DNA from: Nocardia cyriacigeorgica
GTDB lineage: Bacteria; Actinomycetota; Actinomycetes; Mycobacteriales; Mycobacteriaceae
Reading direction: 5' to 3'
Length of the DNA: 64,000 nucleotides
Assembly (NCBI RefSeq): GCF_010858045.1
Contig: NZ_JAAGVC010000008.1
Location: forward strand, 124,001-188,000
This document shows, piece after piece, positions 43,299 through 52,329 of the stretch. The notes under the pieces were generated by a model that did no database searches, was not told where the DNA came from, and saw nothing but the letters and a program-made list of their open reading frames with translations. The position numbers and the translations under genes are program-made. Each line of letters opens with the position of its first letter. Position 1 is the first letter of the stretch.

Positions 43299-44759
43299 AT
43301 GCCCGAGGGGCAGGGTCGGCACCTGATCGCCGAGAAGTCGCCGGTGCGCGGACTGGACCGGCGGCGATTGCCGTTCGCGCCCGTACTGGCCCAATCGGTG
43401 GCAGCGGTGGCGCCCGCAGGCACCGCGGGGGTCACGCCCGCGCTGGTGCTCGCGACGGCGGGCGGCGGTGGCGCGCTGATCGCGTTCGTGTGCGCGGCGG
43501 TGCTGACCGTGCTGGTCGCGGCCTGCATTCGGCCGATGGCGCAGCGCATGGCGTCGGTGGGCGGGCTCTACACCTATGTCGCCCGGGGGCTCGGGCCGAA
43601 AGCCGCGGTGCCGACCGGGTGGTCGGCGATCGTCGGTTACGGGGCGGTGTCCATCGCGGGCCTGATCGCGGTGGGCGCCTATCTCGCGCATGTGGCGGCG
43701 AGTGTGGGGCCGGCGCGCGGGACGCCCGCCGTGACCGTGGGGGCGGTCGCGGTGGTGGCGGCGCTGGCCGTCGGGCTGGTCCTCATTCGTGGCATCCGGA
43801 TGTCGGCGTGGACGACGCTGGGAGTGGAGTGTGTGTCGATCGTGATCGTCGCCGCGGTGCTGTTGGTGTTGCTGACGCGGCAGCACACCGGCGAACCGGT
43901 GCGTTCGGCGTTCACCTTCGACGGTGATCTCCAACTGCTCGCGGTCGGTGTGGTGGTGGCGGTGAGCGCGTTCGTCGGGTTCGAGAGCTCCACGACGCTC
44001 AGCGGCGAAGCGCAGCAACCGTTTCGGTCGATCCCGCGCGCGGTGGCGTGGACGCCCGCGCTGTCGGCGGCGATCTATCTGACCGCGGTGCCGATCCTGG
44101 CCATCGCGCTGCGGCATGCGCCTGCCTCGGGCAGCTCCACACCGTTGGTCGAACTGCTCCTCGCCGATGGTTCCCGCGCACTGGCCGCGTTCCTGGATCT
44201 CGGCATCGCCGCCTCCTTTTTCGCCTGCACGCTGGCCTCGATGAACGCGCTGGTGCGGGTGCTGTTCTGCATGGGCCGGGAGGGGGTCGCGCCGCGCACG
44301 TTCGGTCACGTGCATCCGCGGTTCCGCACGCCCTCGCACGCCGCGTTGGCCGCGCTCGCGGTGGTCGCGGTGGTGCCGGTGGTGGTGCTGGCCGTGGGTG
44401 CGACGCCGGAGGACGGCCTGCGCGCCTTCCTCACCCTGAGTGCGTGCGGATATCTGGGGAGCTATTTCGCGGTCTGCCTCTCGGCGCCGGTGCTGTTGCG
44501 GCGCATCGGGGAGAACAGTGCGCGATTGTGGGTGCTCGGTGGGCTCACCGCGACGCTGCTGTTGTTCCTCGCCGGCAATGCGGCGATCTCGACGGTGCGC
44601 GACGGCAACCGGGTGATCCTGGTCTACGGGCTCATCATGGCGGCCGCGGTGCTCTACACCGGCTATCTGGCCGTCGTCCGGCCCGCGCGGCTGGCCGCGG
44701 TCGGCATCTACGACGAGACCCAGCGCTCCGACCTCGCACGGGCGGCCACGTTCCGATGA
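43299..44759 (+). CDS. APC family amino acid/amine permease
   Basis: A 486-residue permease with about twelve helices: LAQSVAAVAPAGTAGVTPALV, MASVGGLYTYVARGLG, FVGFESSTTLSGEAQQPFRSIPRAV (the helix 6 region) and a late FCMGREGVAPRTFGHVHPRF loop. This is the AAT/basic amino acid-polyamine type. The ATG at 43299 follows GGAG by 6 nt. It overlaps the IclR gene by 4 nt (ATGA), so regulator and permease are co-expressed. Substrate unknown; proximity to eut genes suggests an amine or amino acid. Confidence 0.85.
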   Translation: MPEGQGRHLIAEKSPVRGLDRRRLPFAPVLAQSVAAVAPAGTAGVTPALVLATAGGGGALIAFVCAAVLTVLVAACIRPMAQRMASVGGLYTYVARGLGPKAAVPTGWSAIVGYGAVSIAGLIAVGAYLAHVAASVGPARGTPAVTVGAVAVVAALAVGLVLIRGIRMSAWTTLGVECVSIVIVAAVLLVLLTRQHTGEPVRSAFTFDGDLQLLAVGVVVAVSAFVGFESSTTLSGEAQQPFRSIPRAVAWTPALSAAIYLTAVPILAIALRHAPASGSSTPLVELLLADGSRALAAFLDLGIAASFFACTLASMNALVRVLFCMGREGVAPRTFGHVHPRFRTPSHAALAALAVVAVVPVVVLAVGATPEDGLRAFLTLSACGYLGSYFAVCLSAPVLLRRIGENSARLWVLGGLTATLLLFLAGNAAISTVRDGNRVILVYGLIMAAAVLYTGYLAVVRPARLAAVGIYDETQRSDLARAATFR

Positions 44760-45502
44760 GTCCGCTGCGCGATCCCTCCCGGCATCACCCGAGTACCGTC
44801 TCCAATTCGCTGCGCATCCTCGAGGTGGTCGCCACTCTCGGACTCGGCGTGACGGCCAAGGAGATCGCCGCGGCGCTGCACATGCCCGCGGCCACGGCCT
44901 ACCGGCTGCTCAACGCCCTGGTCGCCGAGGAGTATCTGGTGCGCACCTCCGATCTGCGCGGCTTCGGGCTCGGTGCGCGGCTGGACGGATTGATCACCGC
45001 GGCCGCGCGCCCGATCATGCCGTTCGCCGCCCGTTCGGCGATCGAGGAGTTGCGCTCGTCGGTGCGCTTCGGGGTGCACGTGATGGGGTTCCGGGCAGGC
45101 GCCGTGCACGTCATCGATGCCGACCCGGATCATCCGGTGCGGGCCGAGCGAGAACTCGTCCGGTATCCGCACGCCTCGGCAGCCGGCAAGGTGCTGCTCG
45201 CGCACGACCCCGAGGCCCTCGACGCGCTCCCCTCCCGGCTCCCCCGCCTCACACCCGCCACGGTGACCGACCACGCTGCCCTGCGCGCCCACCTGGAGGC
45301 GGTGCGCCGCGACGGCGTCGCCACCCAGATCGACGAACTGGAGCCCGCACTGAGCTGCGCCGCGCTGCCGATCAGGGACGCGGAGGGGGTGGTGCGCGGC
45401 GCCCTGTGCCTGGCGGGGACGTCGGCCCGCGCCCAGGTGATCCAAGCCCACGTCGATGCCGCCGCCAGGTGTGCGAAATCCCTGGGGCCGCTGCTGTATT
45501 GA
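44756..45502 (+). CDS. IclR family transcriptional regulator
   Basis: A 248-residue IclR protein with a winged helix (VTAKEIAAALHMPAATAYRLLNALVAEEYL, residues about 30-60) and an effector domain with YPHASAAGKVLLAHDPEAL and a C-terminal ALSCAALPIRDAEGVV block. It is coupled to the upstream permease and is the nearest regulator to the divergent ethanolamine genes, so it may control both. In other bacteria eut operons use the AraC-type EutR or two-component systems. Confidence 0.87.
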   Translation: MSPLRDPSRHHPSTVSNSLRILEVVATLGLGVTAKEIAAALHMPAATAYRLLNALVAEEYLVRTSDLRGFGLGARLDGLITAAARPIMPFAARSAIEELRSSVRFGVHVMGFRAGAVHVIDADPDHPVRAERELVRYPHASAAGKVLLAHDPEALDALPSRLPRLTPATVTDHAALRAHLEAVRRDGVATQIDELEPALSCAALPIRDAEGVVRGALCLAGTSARAQVIQAHVDAAARCAKSLGPLLY

Positions 45503-45519
45503 GCGACGGTTCAGGCTGA

Positions 45520-46842
45520 TCACTCGCCGCCCGCGACACGACTCGGCTGCATCGCGCCGCGCCGGCGAGCGCGGATAGCGTTCGCGACGGCCAGTGCCGC
45601 ACCGAGCGCGAGCAGCAGCAGACCGCGCGCCCAGACCTCGCCCTCGATTCGGGTGAACAGGAAAAGGCACGAGGCCAAGCCGAGCCAGGGAACGACGGTG
45701 GGGATGCGGAAATGCCCGGGCTCGCCCGCGTCCCGGCGCAGTGCCGGCACCGCCGCGTTGACGGCGGCGAAGACGAACAGCAGCAACAGCACCAATGTCG
45801 CTGCCAATGAATCGATTTCACCGGTCAGCGCCAACACCAGCGACACCGACGACGTCGCCGCGATCGCCACCCACGGCGTGCGTGTACGCGGGGAGATCCG
45901 AGCCAGGACCGGCGGCAGGAGTCCGTCACCTGCCATGCCGTACGCCAACCGCGACGACATGATGCCGGTGAGCAACGCACCGTTGGCCACCGCCACCAGT
46001 GCGACGACACTGAACAACCAGTCCGGCACCCACCCCGCGACTCGGACGACCTCGAGCAGCGGTCCACTGGAGCCCGCCAACTGCTCGGTGGGCACACACG
46101 CACTGGCGACCACACCGATCAGCGCGTACACCACGCCGGCGGTGAGCAGCGCGCCGAACAACGCCATGGGATACGAACGCCGCGGATCCTTGACCTCCTC
46201 GGCCAGGTTCACCGAGGTCTCGAACCCGACGAACGAGTAGAAGGCCAGCACCGCTCCGGCCAGTACCGCCGCGGCCGCTCCGTGGCCGGGGGTGCCCACC
46301 TGCGCGAGCCGGGCCGGGTCGGCGTCACCGCGCAGCATCACCCACACACCGAGGCCGATGATCAGCAGTAGCCCGGACAGCTCGATCGCGGTGGCGACGA
46401 CGTTGGCGCCGAGGGATTCCTTGATCCCACGGATATTGAGCGCGGCCAGCGCGACCAGGAAGATCACCACCACAAGCAACGTCGGCAGCGACACCAGTGC
46501 CCGCAGATAGTCACCGGCGAAGCCTCGGGCCAACGCCGCCACCGAGACAATCCCCGCGGCCAGCATGCAGAAGCCGATGAACGATCCCGCCGCGGGACCG
46601 AACGCTCTGGTGACATAGTGTGCCGAGCCGCCTGCCCGCGGATACTTCGTGGCCATCTCGGCATACGAACCGGCGGTGAGCGTCGCCAGCCCGAGCGCGA
46701 TCAGCAGCGGAAGCCACACCGCCCCACCCGACTCGCGTGCGATAGTGCCGACCAGCACGTACACCCCGGCACCGAGGACGTCGCCCAGGATGAAGAAGTA
46801 CAGCAGCGGGGTGGTTACCGCCCGTTTCAGCATGACCGCCAT
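45520..46842 (-). CDS. APC family amino acid permease
   Basis: A 440-residue permease with about twelve helices. LGDVLGAGVYVLVGTIA is the helix 1 signature of amino acid/polyamine transporters; YPRAGGSAHYVTRAFG and FYSFVGFETSVNLAEEVKDPRRSYP follow. It resembles cationic or broad-range amino acid permeases such as YfnA. No ribosome site is obvious before the ATG at 46842, so the start is uncertain by a few residues. It is convergent with the IclR gene, 17 bp apart, and appears monocistronic. Confidence 0.85.
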   Translation of the reverse strand: MAVMLKRAVTTPLLYFFILGDVLGAGVYVLVGTIARESGGAVWLPLLIALGLATLTAGSYAEMATKYPRAGGSAHYVTRAFGPAAGSFIGFCMLAAGIVSVAALARGFAGDYLRALVSLPTLLVVVIFLVALAALNIRGIKESLGANVVATAIELSGLLLIIGLGVWVMLRGDADPARLAQVGTPGHGAAAAVLAGAVLAFYSFVGFETSVNLAEEVKDPRRSYPMALFGALLTAGVVYALIGVVASACVPTEQLAGSSGPLLEVVRVAGWVPDWLFSVVALVAVANGALLTGIMSSRLAYGMAGDGLLPPVLARISPRTRTPWVAIAATSSVSLVLALTGEIDSLAATLVLLLLFVFAAVNAAVPALRRDAGEPGHFRIPTVVPWLGLASCLFLFTRIEGEVWARGLLLLALGAALAVANAIRARRRGAMQPSRVAGGE

Positions 46843-47024
46843 GGGAGACACATACCCGCGCGTTCTCTCGGCAAGCGTCGATGAGAACGGCGGCCCCCGG
46901 ACCGGCTTGCGGATCGTCTCATCTGCCCTGGTGAATGCGTTGTCAGCGCTCGAGATGCCCGGCTGGAGCAACCAGTGTGTGGCGCGAGCAATTCGCTGGC
47001 GCTGATCGCGGAGTCGGCACGACA

Positions 47025-47615
47025 ATGATGTGGGTGAGACCGGAGGTCGGTGCCGCCCTGATGCGATGCGTCGAGTGTGGCGGTTATGAGTACGGTGGCG
47101 CACCCGATTGCCGTCGATGTCGGTTCCTCGTCGACGCCCTGGTCGAGGAGGAGTGGCAGGGCTTCGTCTATCAGTGGCGAGATGACACTGAACTGGACGT
47201 TGCCCGGTTGATAGCCGCCGAACCCGACCAGCACGACTGGCGAATCGTCGATGGCGCGCTCGACCGGATCGTCTGCGGCGACTGCGGTGGCCGCCTCAGC
47301 CGCGGTCCGATCGACTGCTCCCCCTGCAACCTCGCGCATGGTTTCCGTTACGCCGCACGAGAATCCGACCGGCCCGGCGTCCCACCGGGCAACGAACACG
47401 CGATCCGCGTCAACGTTTCGGTAATCCGCAGACCTCACGTGACATCGGCGCAGGAACTCGTGGCCCGCCGACTCCTTCTTCCTGCGCTCTTGGTCGGGTT
47501 CTTGCCCACAACCGCACAAGCCCAGCGCATCAGCGCCATGATCAAGAACGATCCCACGCCGGAAGGCGCTTCCGGTCTCATCGACGACTGGTTCCGCGAT
47601 CAGCGGGCGCGGTGA
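47025..47615 (+). CDS. double zinc-ribbon hypothetical protein
   Basis: About 196 residues with two Cys-rich modules. The first is MRCVECGGYEYGGAPDCRRCRFLVDAL (start block and CxxC quoted in shorthand: CVEC and CRRC), the second CGDCGGRLSRGPIDCSPC. Each has two CxxC pairs, consistent with zinc ribbons. Between them an acidic WRDDTELDVARLIAAEPDQHDW region; the C-terminal third has a hydrophobic LLLPALLVGFLPTT patch. Start uncertain (47025 or 47061). I know no family function; a nucleic-acid- or protein-binding role is only a guess. Confidence 0.6.
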   Translation: MMWVRPEVGAALMRCVECGGYEYGGAPDCRRCRFLVDALVEEEWQGFVYQWRDDTELDVARLIAAEPDQHDWRIVDGALDRIVCGDCGGRLSRGPIDCSPCNLAHGFRYAARESDRPGVPPGNEHAIRVNVSVIRRPHVTSAQELVARRLLLPALLVGFLPTTAQAQRISAMIKNDPTPEGASGLIDDWFRDQRAR

Positions 47616-47841
47616 AGGGCCTCGCGTCTGGTAGTCAGCGCCTCGGCCAGTCCCACAGACGGGATGCCCGGAGCCGAGCACGCCCGCGCCGTCGACGGTA
47701 TTTCGGGCCGGCCCGCAGGCTTCCCGGTCTCCCACACTTGCACCAGATGATCACCGGGGAGTCGTCCGGGGCGAGATACGACGGTTGGCGGCACACCGGA
47801 CGGTCGACAGCACGGACCGGGCGGTGCATACGATCGTCGGC

Positions 47842-48696
47842 ATGAGATCGACCAAGCTGCCCGCCGAGGCTCGGGCTCGTCGCAGTGCCGAGATGAAGGA
47901 GTTCCTGCGGTCCCGGCGAGCCCGGGTGACGCCCGCGGAGGCCGGTTTGGCGGTCGGTGATACCCGCGGCCGGCGTACCCCCGGATTGCGCCGCGAGGAA
48001 GTCGCGATCATGGCCGGAGTCGGGGTCTCCTGGTACACCTGGCTCGAGCAGGGGCGTGACATCAATGTGTCCGGCGAGGTCCTGGATGCGATCGCACGGG
48101 TGTTGCGCCTGGACGCGACCGAGCGGGAACATCTCTACCTACTGGCCGGGCTCAACCCGCCGCGGCCGGGCCCTGCGGGCCGTCCGGTGCCCGAGGGCCT
48201 CGGCCGCCTCATCGACTCCTGGCTGCCGCGCCCGGCCTACCTGCTGGACCGGCATTGGAACCTGGTGGCGGTCAACCGCGCGGCCGAGCTGGTCTTCGGA
48301 TACCGCGAAGAAGACCACAATTGCCTGGTCACCTTCTTCACCAGCACCCGCTACCGATCATCGCTGTGCCACTGGCACGATTCCGCCCGCGCCATCGTCG
48401 CCCAGTTCCGCGCCGACGCCGCACGCTATCCGGACGACCCGGAGTTCGGCCGGCTCGCGAACGACATGTGTTCGGTGAGCGCCGAATTCGCCGAGATCTG
48501 GGCTGAGCACGACGTTCGCGACACCACAACGGGGACGAAGGTGCTCACCCACCCGGAGGTCGGCGAACTCGTCTTCGACTACACCACCCTGCTGCTGCCC
48601 GACCTGCCCGACCACCGGCTGCTGCTGCACACGCCGTCGGGCGGCACCGAGACCGAGCAGCGGCTGGCCGTCCTGCTGGGCGCAGCAGTCCGATAG
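47842..48696 (+). CDS. XRE family regulator with MmyB-like C-terminal domain
   Basis: A 284-residue regulator. The helix-turn-helix (about 25-85) includes TPGLRREEVAIMAGVGVSWY and TWLEQGRDINVSGEVLDAIA. The remaining 190 residues are the MmyB-like PAS-type ligand domain: PAYLLDRHWNLVAVNRAAEL, NCLVTFFTSTRYR and a C-terminal HPEVGELVFDYTTLLLPD. Such proteins are common actinobacterial regulators thought to bind fatty acids or small ligands, and typically control an adjacent dehydrogenase. No divergent partner is evident here. Confidence 0.88.
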   Translation: MRSTKLPAEARARRSAEMKEFLRSRRARVTPAEAGLAVGDTRGRRTPGLRREEVAIMAGVGVSWYTWLEQGRDINVSGEVLDAIARVLRLDATEREHLYLLAGLNPPRPGPAGRPVPEGLGRLIDSWLPRPAYLLDRHWNLVAVNRAAELVFGYREEDHNCLVTFFTSTRYRSSLCHWHDSARAIVAQFRADAARYPDDPEFGRLANDMCSVSAEFAEIWAEHDVRDTTTGTKVLTHPEVGELVFDYTTLLLPDLPDHRLLLHTPSGGTETEQRLAVLLGAAVR

Positions 48697-48782
48697 CGGG
48701 CAAGGGTGTCCGGCCCAGCACGCGGCACCCCGGACCTACCCGTTGCGGTGAGACGTGCACACCCCCCAGCGCTCGGTAGCGG

Positions 48783-49382
48783 TCAGAACAGGAGCTGATC
48801 GATCATCTCGGCCCAGCGCGCGGTGACCGCTTCCCGGCGGACGGTGTCGTCGCCGATGAACCCGGCGAGGCCGAGGCCGCGGGCGCTGTCGAGGAAGGCC
48901 TGGATGGTGGCGCGGACCGTGCGGTCACGTCCGTCCAGGCCGAGCAGGTCCACCGCGGTCCAGAAGATCTTGGCGCCCATTTCCGCCTCCATCGCGGCCA
49001 CCCGCGGGCGCAGCAGTGGGTCCGCCGCGGCGGCCACACACAGTTGCAGTGTGGCCGCGAAGGCTTCGCCCTGGTGATATTCGACGAGCATGCGCACCAC
49101 CGCCTGGGTGCGGCCCGCGCCGGCCGGGAGGTCGGCGGCCGCGGCTTGGAATTCCTCGATGCGGATGTCGAGCAGGTGCGCGATCGCGGCGGCGAGCATG
49201 CCCTCGCGATCGGTGAAATGGTGCTGCACCGCGCCGCGGGTGACGCCCGCGCGCTTGGTGACATCACTCACCGAAGTCGCCGACCAGCCGCGCTCGGCCA
49301 GTACCGCCGCGGCCGCCTCCAGGATGCGCCGACGCGTCGTGAAACCACGTTCCTGCTGCGGCTGCCTCGGCGTCATCGTCAT
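48783..49382 (-). CDS. TetR family transcriptional regulator
   Basis: A 199-residue TetR protein with recognition region VTKRAGVTRGAVQHHFTDRE (residues about 38-57) after a RRRILEAAAAVLAERGW helix. The start ATG is the first of two (49382 and 49376). It is divergent from the SDR/enoyl-CoA isomerase genes, and the 231 bp between them contain a perfect 8-bp inverted repeat plus a repeated half-site. It probably represses that operon in response to an acyl-CoA or aromatic ligand. Confidence 0.87.
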   Translation of the reverse strand: MTMTPRQPQQERGFTTRRRILEAAAAVLAERGWSATSVSDVTKRAGVTRGAVQHHFTDREGMLAAAIAHLLDIRIEEFQAAAADLPAGAGRTQAVVRMLVEYHQGEAFAATLQLCVAAAADPLLRPRVAAMEAEMGAKIFWTAVDLLGLDGRDRTVRATIQAFLDSARGLGLAGFIGDDTVRREAVTARWAEMIDQLLF

Positions 49383-49461
49383 CCCTCGACTGTAGAGAGC
49401 GCGTCGCGCAGATGGCGCGACCACCCGGGCGCCGAAGCAGCGTGACGCGACCCGTTCGGAT

Positions 49462-49481
49462 ACCATGCACTCCTGCATGGT
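49462..49481. promoter_or_regulatory. perfect palindrome ACCATGCA-N4-TGCATGGT, candidate TetR operator
   Basis: A 20-bp element with perfect 8-bp arms lies 80 bp before the TetR start and about 130 bp before the divergent SDR start. The half-site ACCATGCA recurs at 49551-49558, next to a GGTTAACC palindrome, and a second small palindrome ATCCA-N3-TGGAT sits at 49483-49495. Confidence 0.6.
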
Positions 49482-49613
49482 TATCCATCGTGGATGGTGA
49501 TCCGCATAATCGCAGATCAAATACCACAACCGTGGGATCAACGCCGGTTAACCATGCAGAAGCAAATCTACACCGCACCCCGCCGATCGCCTCCGAACAG
49601 CGAAGGAAGACCC

Positions 49614-50444
49614 GTGAACAATCCCCTGAAGGGACGCACCCTGCTGATGTCCGGCGGCAGCCGCGGCATCGGACTGGCGATCGCCATCGCCGCCGCGCGC
49701 CAGGGCGCCAATATCGCGCTGCTCGCCAAAACCGATGTGCCGCATCCCAAGCTGCCGGGCACCGTGCACACCGCCGCCGCCGAGATCGAGGAGGCCGGCG
49801 GGCAGGCCCTCGCCGTGGTCGGCGACGTCCGCGACGAGGAACGGGTCCGCGAGGCCGTCGACGCCACCGTGGACCGCTTCGGCGGCATCGACATCGTCGT
49901 CAACAACGCCAGCGCCATCGACCTGTCCGGCAGCGAGCAGCTGTCGCTGAAGAAGTTCGAGCTCATGCAGCAGATCCAGCTGCGCGGCACATTCTTGCTG
50001 ACCCGCACCGCGGTGCCGCACCTGCGCAAGTCCGACAACCCGCACATCCTGTCGCTGTCGCCGCCGCTGAACCTGTCCGAGAAGTGGCTCGGCGAGCATC
50101 CGCCGTACATGCTGGCCAAGTACGGCATGACCCTGCTGACCCTCGGTTTCGCTTCGGAGTTCCGCAAGGAGGGCATCGCCGCCAACTGCCTGTGGCCGCA
50201 GACCCTGATCGCCACCGCCGCGGTGCGCAACCTACTGGGCGGCGAGGAGGCGGTGGCCACCGCGCGCAAGCCCGAGATCGTGGCCGACGCCGCGATGCTG
50301 GTACTGGCCGGCCGTGCCGCGGCCACCACCGGTGAGACCTTCCTCGACGTCGACGTGCTCGCCGAGAACGGCATCACCGACCTGTCGGAATACGGCCCCA
50401 GCAGTGACCTGGCCTTCGACATCTTCGTCGATCCGGCCCGCTGA
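49614..50444 (+). CDS. short-chain dehydrogenase (HSDL2-like)
   Basis: A 276-residue SDR with the glycine motif SGGSRGIGLAIA (about 14-25), NNAS (NNAG equivalent), catalytic serine in ILSLSPPL and the YMLAKYG YxxxK motif. The asymmetric PHPKLPGTVHTAAAEIEEAGG insert and the WPQTLIATAAVRNLLGG block are typical of the HSDL2-like branch linked to fatty-acid metabolism. The GTG at 49614 follows GAAGGAA. It is first in a two-gene unit with an enoyl-CoA isomerase 26 bp later, under likely control of the divergent TetR. Confidence 0.87.
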   Translation: MNNPLKGRTLLMSGGSRGIGLAIAIAAARQGANIALLAKTDVPHPKLPGTVHTAAAEIEEAGGQALAVVGDVRDEERVREAVDATVDRFGGIDIVVNNASAIDLSGSEQLSLKKFELMQQIQLRGTFLLTRTAVPHLRKSDNPHILSLSPPLNLSEKWLGEHPPYMLAKYGMTLLTLGFASEFRKEGIAANCLWPQTLIATAAVRNLLGGEEAVATARKPEIVADAAMLVLAGRAAATTGETFLDVDVLAENGITDLSEYGPSSDLAFDIFVDPAR

Positions 50445-50470
50445 TCCCCACCCACCAGCACAGGAGAGCC

Positions 50471-51172
50471 ATGCCCTACCTCACCCGTGACGCCTCGGTA
50501 TTCATCCTCGACCTCGGCGAACCCGGAGTCGCCGATACCGAGAACCGTTTCAGCCCGGACTGGATGGCCGCGGTCGGCGCCTGCCTCGACGAGGTGGAGC
50601 AGAGCTCCGGCGACGCCGCCCTCGTCACCACCGGCACCGGCAAGTTCTACTCCAACGGGTTCGAGCCCGAGCGCTTCGCCACGGAAGGCGCCGGGGAGTA
50701 TTTGCTGGCCGGCCAACGGCTGTTCGCCCGCCTGCTGACCCTGCCGGTGCCGACGGTGGCCGCGCTCAACGGCCATTGCTTCGCCGCGGGCGCCATTCTC
50801 GCCGCGGCGCACGACGCCCGAGTGATGCGCGCGGACCGCGGCTTCTTCTGCCTCCCCGAGATCAGCCTCGGCTTCGGGATGCCGGGCGGGCTGGTCATCC
50901 CGGGCGGGATGGCCGATCTGCTCACCGCGCGCCTGCCGGGGGCCGCGGCGCATGAGGCCATCCTGACCGGCCGCCGCTACGGCGGTGACGACGCGCTGGC
51001 CGCCGGTCTGGTGGACGCCGCGCTCCCCGCCGAGCAGGTCCTGCCGCACGCGATCGAGATCGCGGCCGGGCGGGCGAGCACTCGCGGCCCGGCGCTCGGC
51101 GCGATGAAATCCTGGATGTACCGCGAAGTCGTCGCCTCGCTGCGCACCCTGGCACTGTCGACGGACTCCTGA
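50471..51172 (+). CDS. enoyl-CoA hydratase/isomerase family protein
   Basis: A 233-residue crotonase-fold protein. The first oxyanion-hole region is GTGKFYSNGFEPERF and the second is ALNGHCFAAGAILAAAHDARVM; FCLPEISLGFGMPGGL supplies the acidic residue position used by Delta3,Delta2-enoyl-CoA isomerases rather than the two-Glu hydratase pattern. It probably shifts a double bond in unsaturated acyl-CoA during beta-oxidation. It is followed immediately by a strong hairpin terminator. Confidence 0.85.
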   Translation: MPYLTRDASVFILDLGEPGVADTENRFSPDWMAAVGACLDEVEQSSGDAALVTTGTGKFYSNGFEPERFATEGAGEYLLAGQRLFARLLTLPVPTVAALNGHCFAAGAILAAAHDARVMRADRGFFCLPEISLGFGMPGGLVIPGGMADLLTARLPGAAAHEAILTGRRYGGDDALAAGLVDAALPAEQVLPHAIEIAAGRASTRGPALGAMKSWMYREVVASLRTLALSTDS

Positions 51173-51178
51173 AAACAC

Positions 51179-51212
51179 CGGTGCCCCGGCTCCTTTCGGG
51201 GCCGGGGCACCG
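51179..51212. terminator. bidirectional hairpin terminator
   Basis: Perfect 12-base arms (51179-51190 and 51201-51212) with a 10-base loop lie 6 bp after the isomerase stop and 24 bp from the convergent reductase stop. Confidence 0.75.
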
Positions 51213-51236
51213 AGCTGCGGTGGAAGCGCGGGCCGA

Positions 51237-52325
51237 TCAGAGATCGAGGGTGAGCGTGCCTTCGGCGCGGGAGACGCACGGCAGGAAGTAACCCTCTTCC
51301 TCCTCGGCCTTGCTCAACGCGGCCGAACGGTGCTCGGGAGCACCGTCGAGGACCCGCACCGCACAGGAGCGGCAGAAACCCTGCCTGCACGAATAGGTGG
51401 CGTCGGGCCGCTTCTCCAGCAGCGCGGTCAAGGCCGTGGTGTCGGCGTCGACGGTGATCCGCTCGCCGGTGCGGGCAAGTCGCAACTCGAAGGGCTTGCC
51501 GTCGACCACGGGCGCTTCGCTGAAGCGCTCGAAGTGGAATTCGACCGTCGGGTGCTCGGCGAGCGCGGCGCTGAGCGAATCCAGCATGGGAGCGGGTCCG
51601 CACGTGTAGACGGCGGCACCGGGGACCAAGGGACCCAACAGTTCCTCGGCGCCGGCCAGGCCCTGCTCGTCATCGACGTGGAGGGTGATCCGGTCGCCGT
51701 AGGGGGCGAGTTCGTCGAGGAACGCCAGGGATTCGCGGCTACGCCCCGCATAGATCATCGTCCACTCGACACCGAGCTTGTCGGCGGCGGCCAGCATCGG
51801 CAGGATCGGCGTGATGCCGATACCGCCCGCGATGAAACGAACCGCGGGATGGGCCTGGTTGTAGCCGCCGAGGGCGAGCGGGAAGGCGTTGCGCGGCTTG
51901 CTGACCTCGATGCGGTCCCCGACGGCGAGGCTGTGCACCTCCGCGGATCCGCCGCGACCGTCGGGTATCAGGCGCACGGCGATGCGGTAGGTCGAATGAT
52001 CGCTGGCGTCCCCGCACAGCGAGTACTGGCGCACCGCGCCCGAGGGTAGCTTCACGTCCAGGTGCGCACCGGCCGACCACCGGCCGAGCGGTTCGGTGCC
52101 TGCGAAGGTCAGTGCGACCACGTTCTCGTCCAGGGCGACGATCTCCCGGCCGATCACGGTGACCTCGTGGAAGTCGACGTGGTCCACGCTCGGCACCGGC
52201 GGCAGATGGGCGAACTTCTCGGCGAACATCAAACCGTTCAATCCCACCGACAGGAACCGCATCAGGCGGTCCGGCCGGCCGGGGCGGTGCAGACTCGACG
52301 GGAAGTCGGCGGTGCGGAAACCCAT
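51237..52325 (-). CDS. PDR-type ferredoxin-NADP reductase with C-terminal 2Fe-2S domain
   Basis: A 362-residue electron-transfer protein: FAD/FMN site RQYSLCGDAS, nucleotide loop GGIGITPILPML, the CGPAPM end of the NAD(P) domain and a plant-type 2Fe-2S centre with cysteines in SCRQGFCRSC and FLPC. This is the phthalate dioxygenase reductase layout. It feeds electrons to a partner oxygenase or desaturase. Its start is 4 bp after the stop of a PF10118 metalloprotein, so those two and the upstream hydrolase form one operon. Confidence 0.88.
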   Translation of the reverse strand: MGFRTADFPSSLHRPGRPDRLMRFLSVGLNGLMFAEKFAHLPPVPSVDHVDFHEVTVIGREIVALDENVVALTFAGTEPLGRWSAGAHLDVKLPSGAVRQYSLCGDASDHSTYRIAVRLIPDGRGGSAEVHSLAVGDRIEVSKPRNAFPLALGGYNQAHPAVRFIAGGIGITPILPMLAAADKLGVEWTMIYAGRSRESLAFLDELAPYGDRITLHVDDEQGLAGAEELLGPLVPGAAVYTCGPAPMLDSLSAALAEHPTVEFHFERFSEAPVVDGKPFELRLARTGERITVDADTTALTALLEKRPDATYSCRQGFCRSCAVRVLDGAPEHRSAALSKAEEEEGYFLPCVSRAEGTLTLDL

Positions 52326-52329
52326 GACG

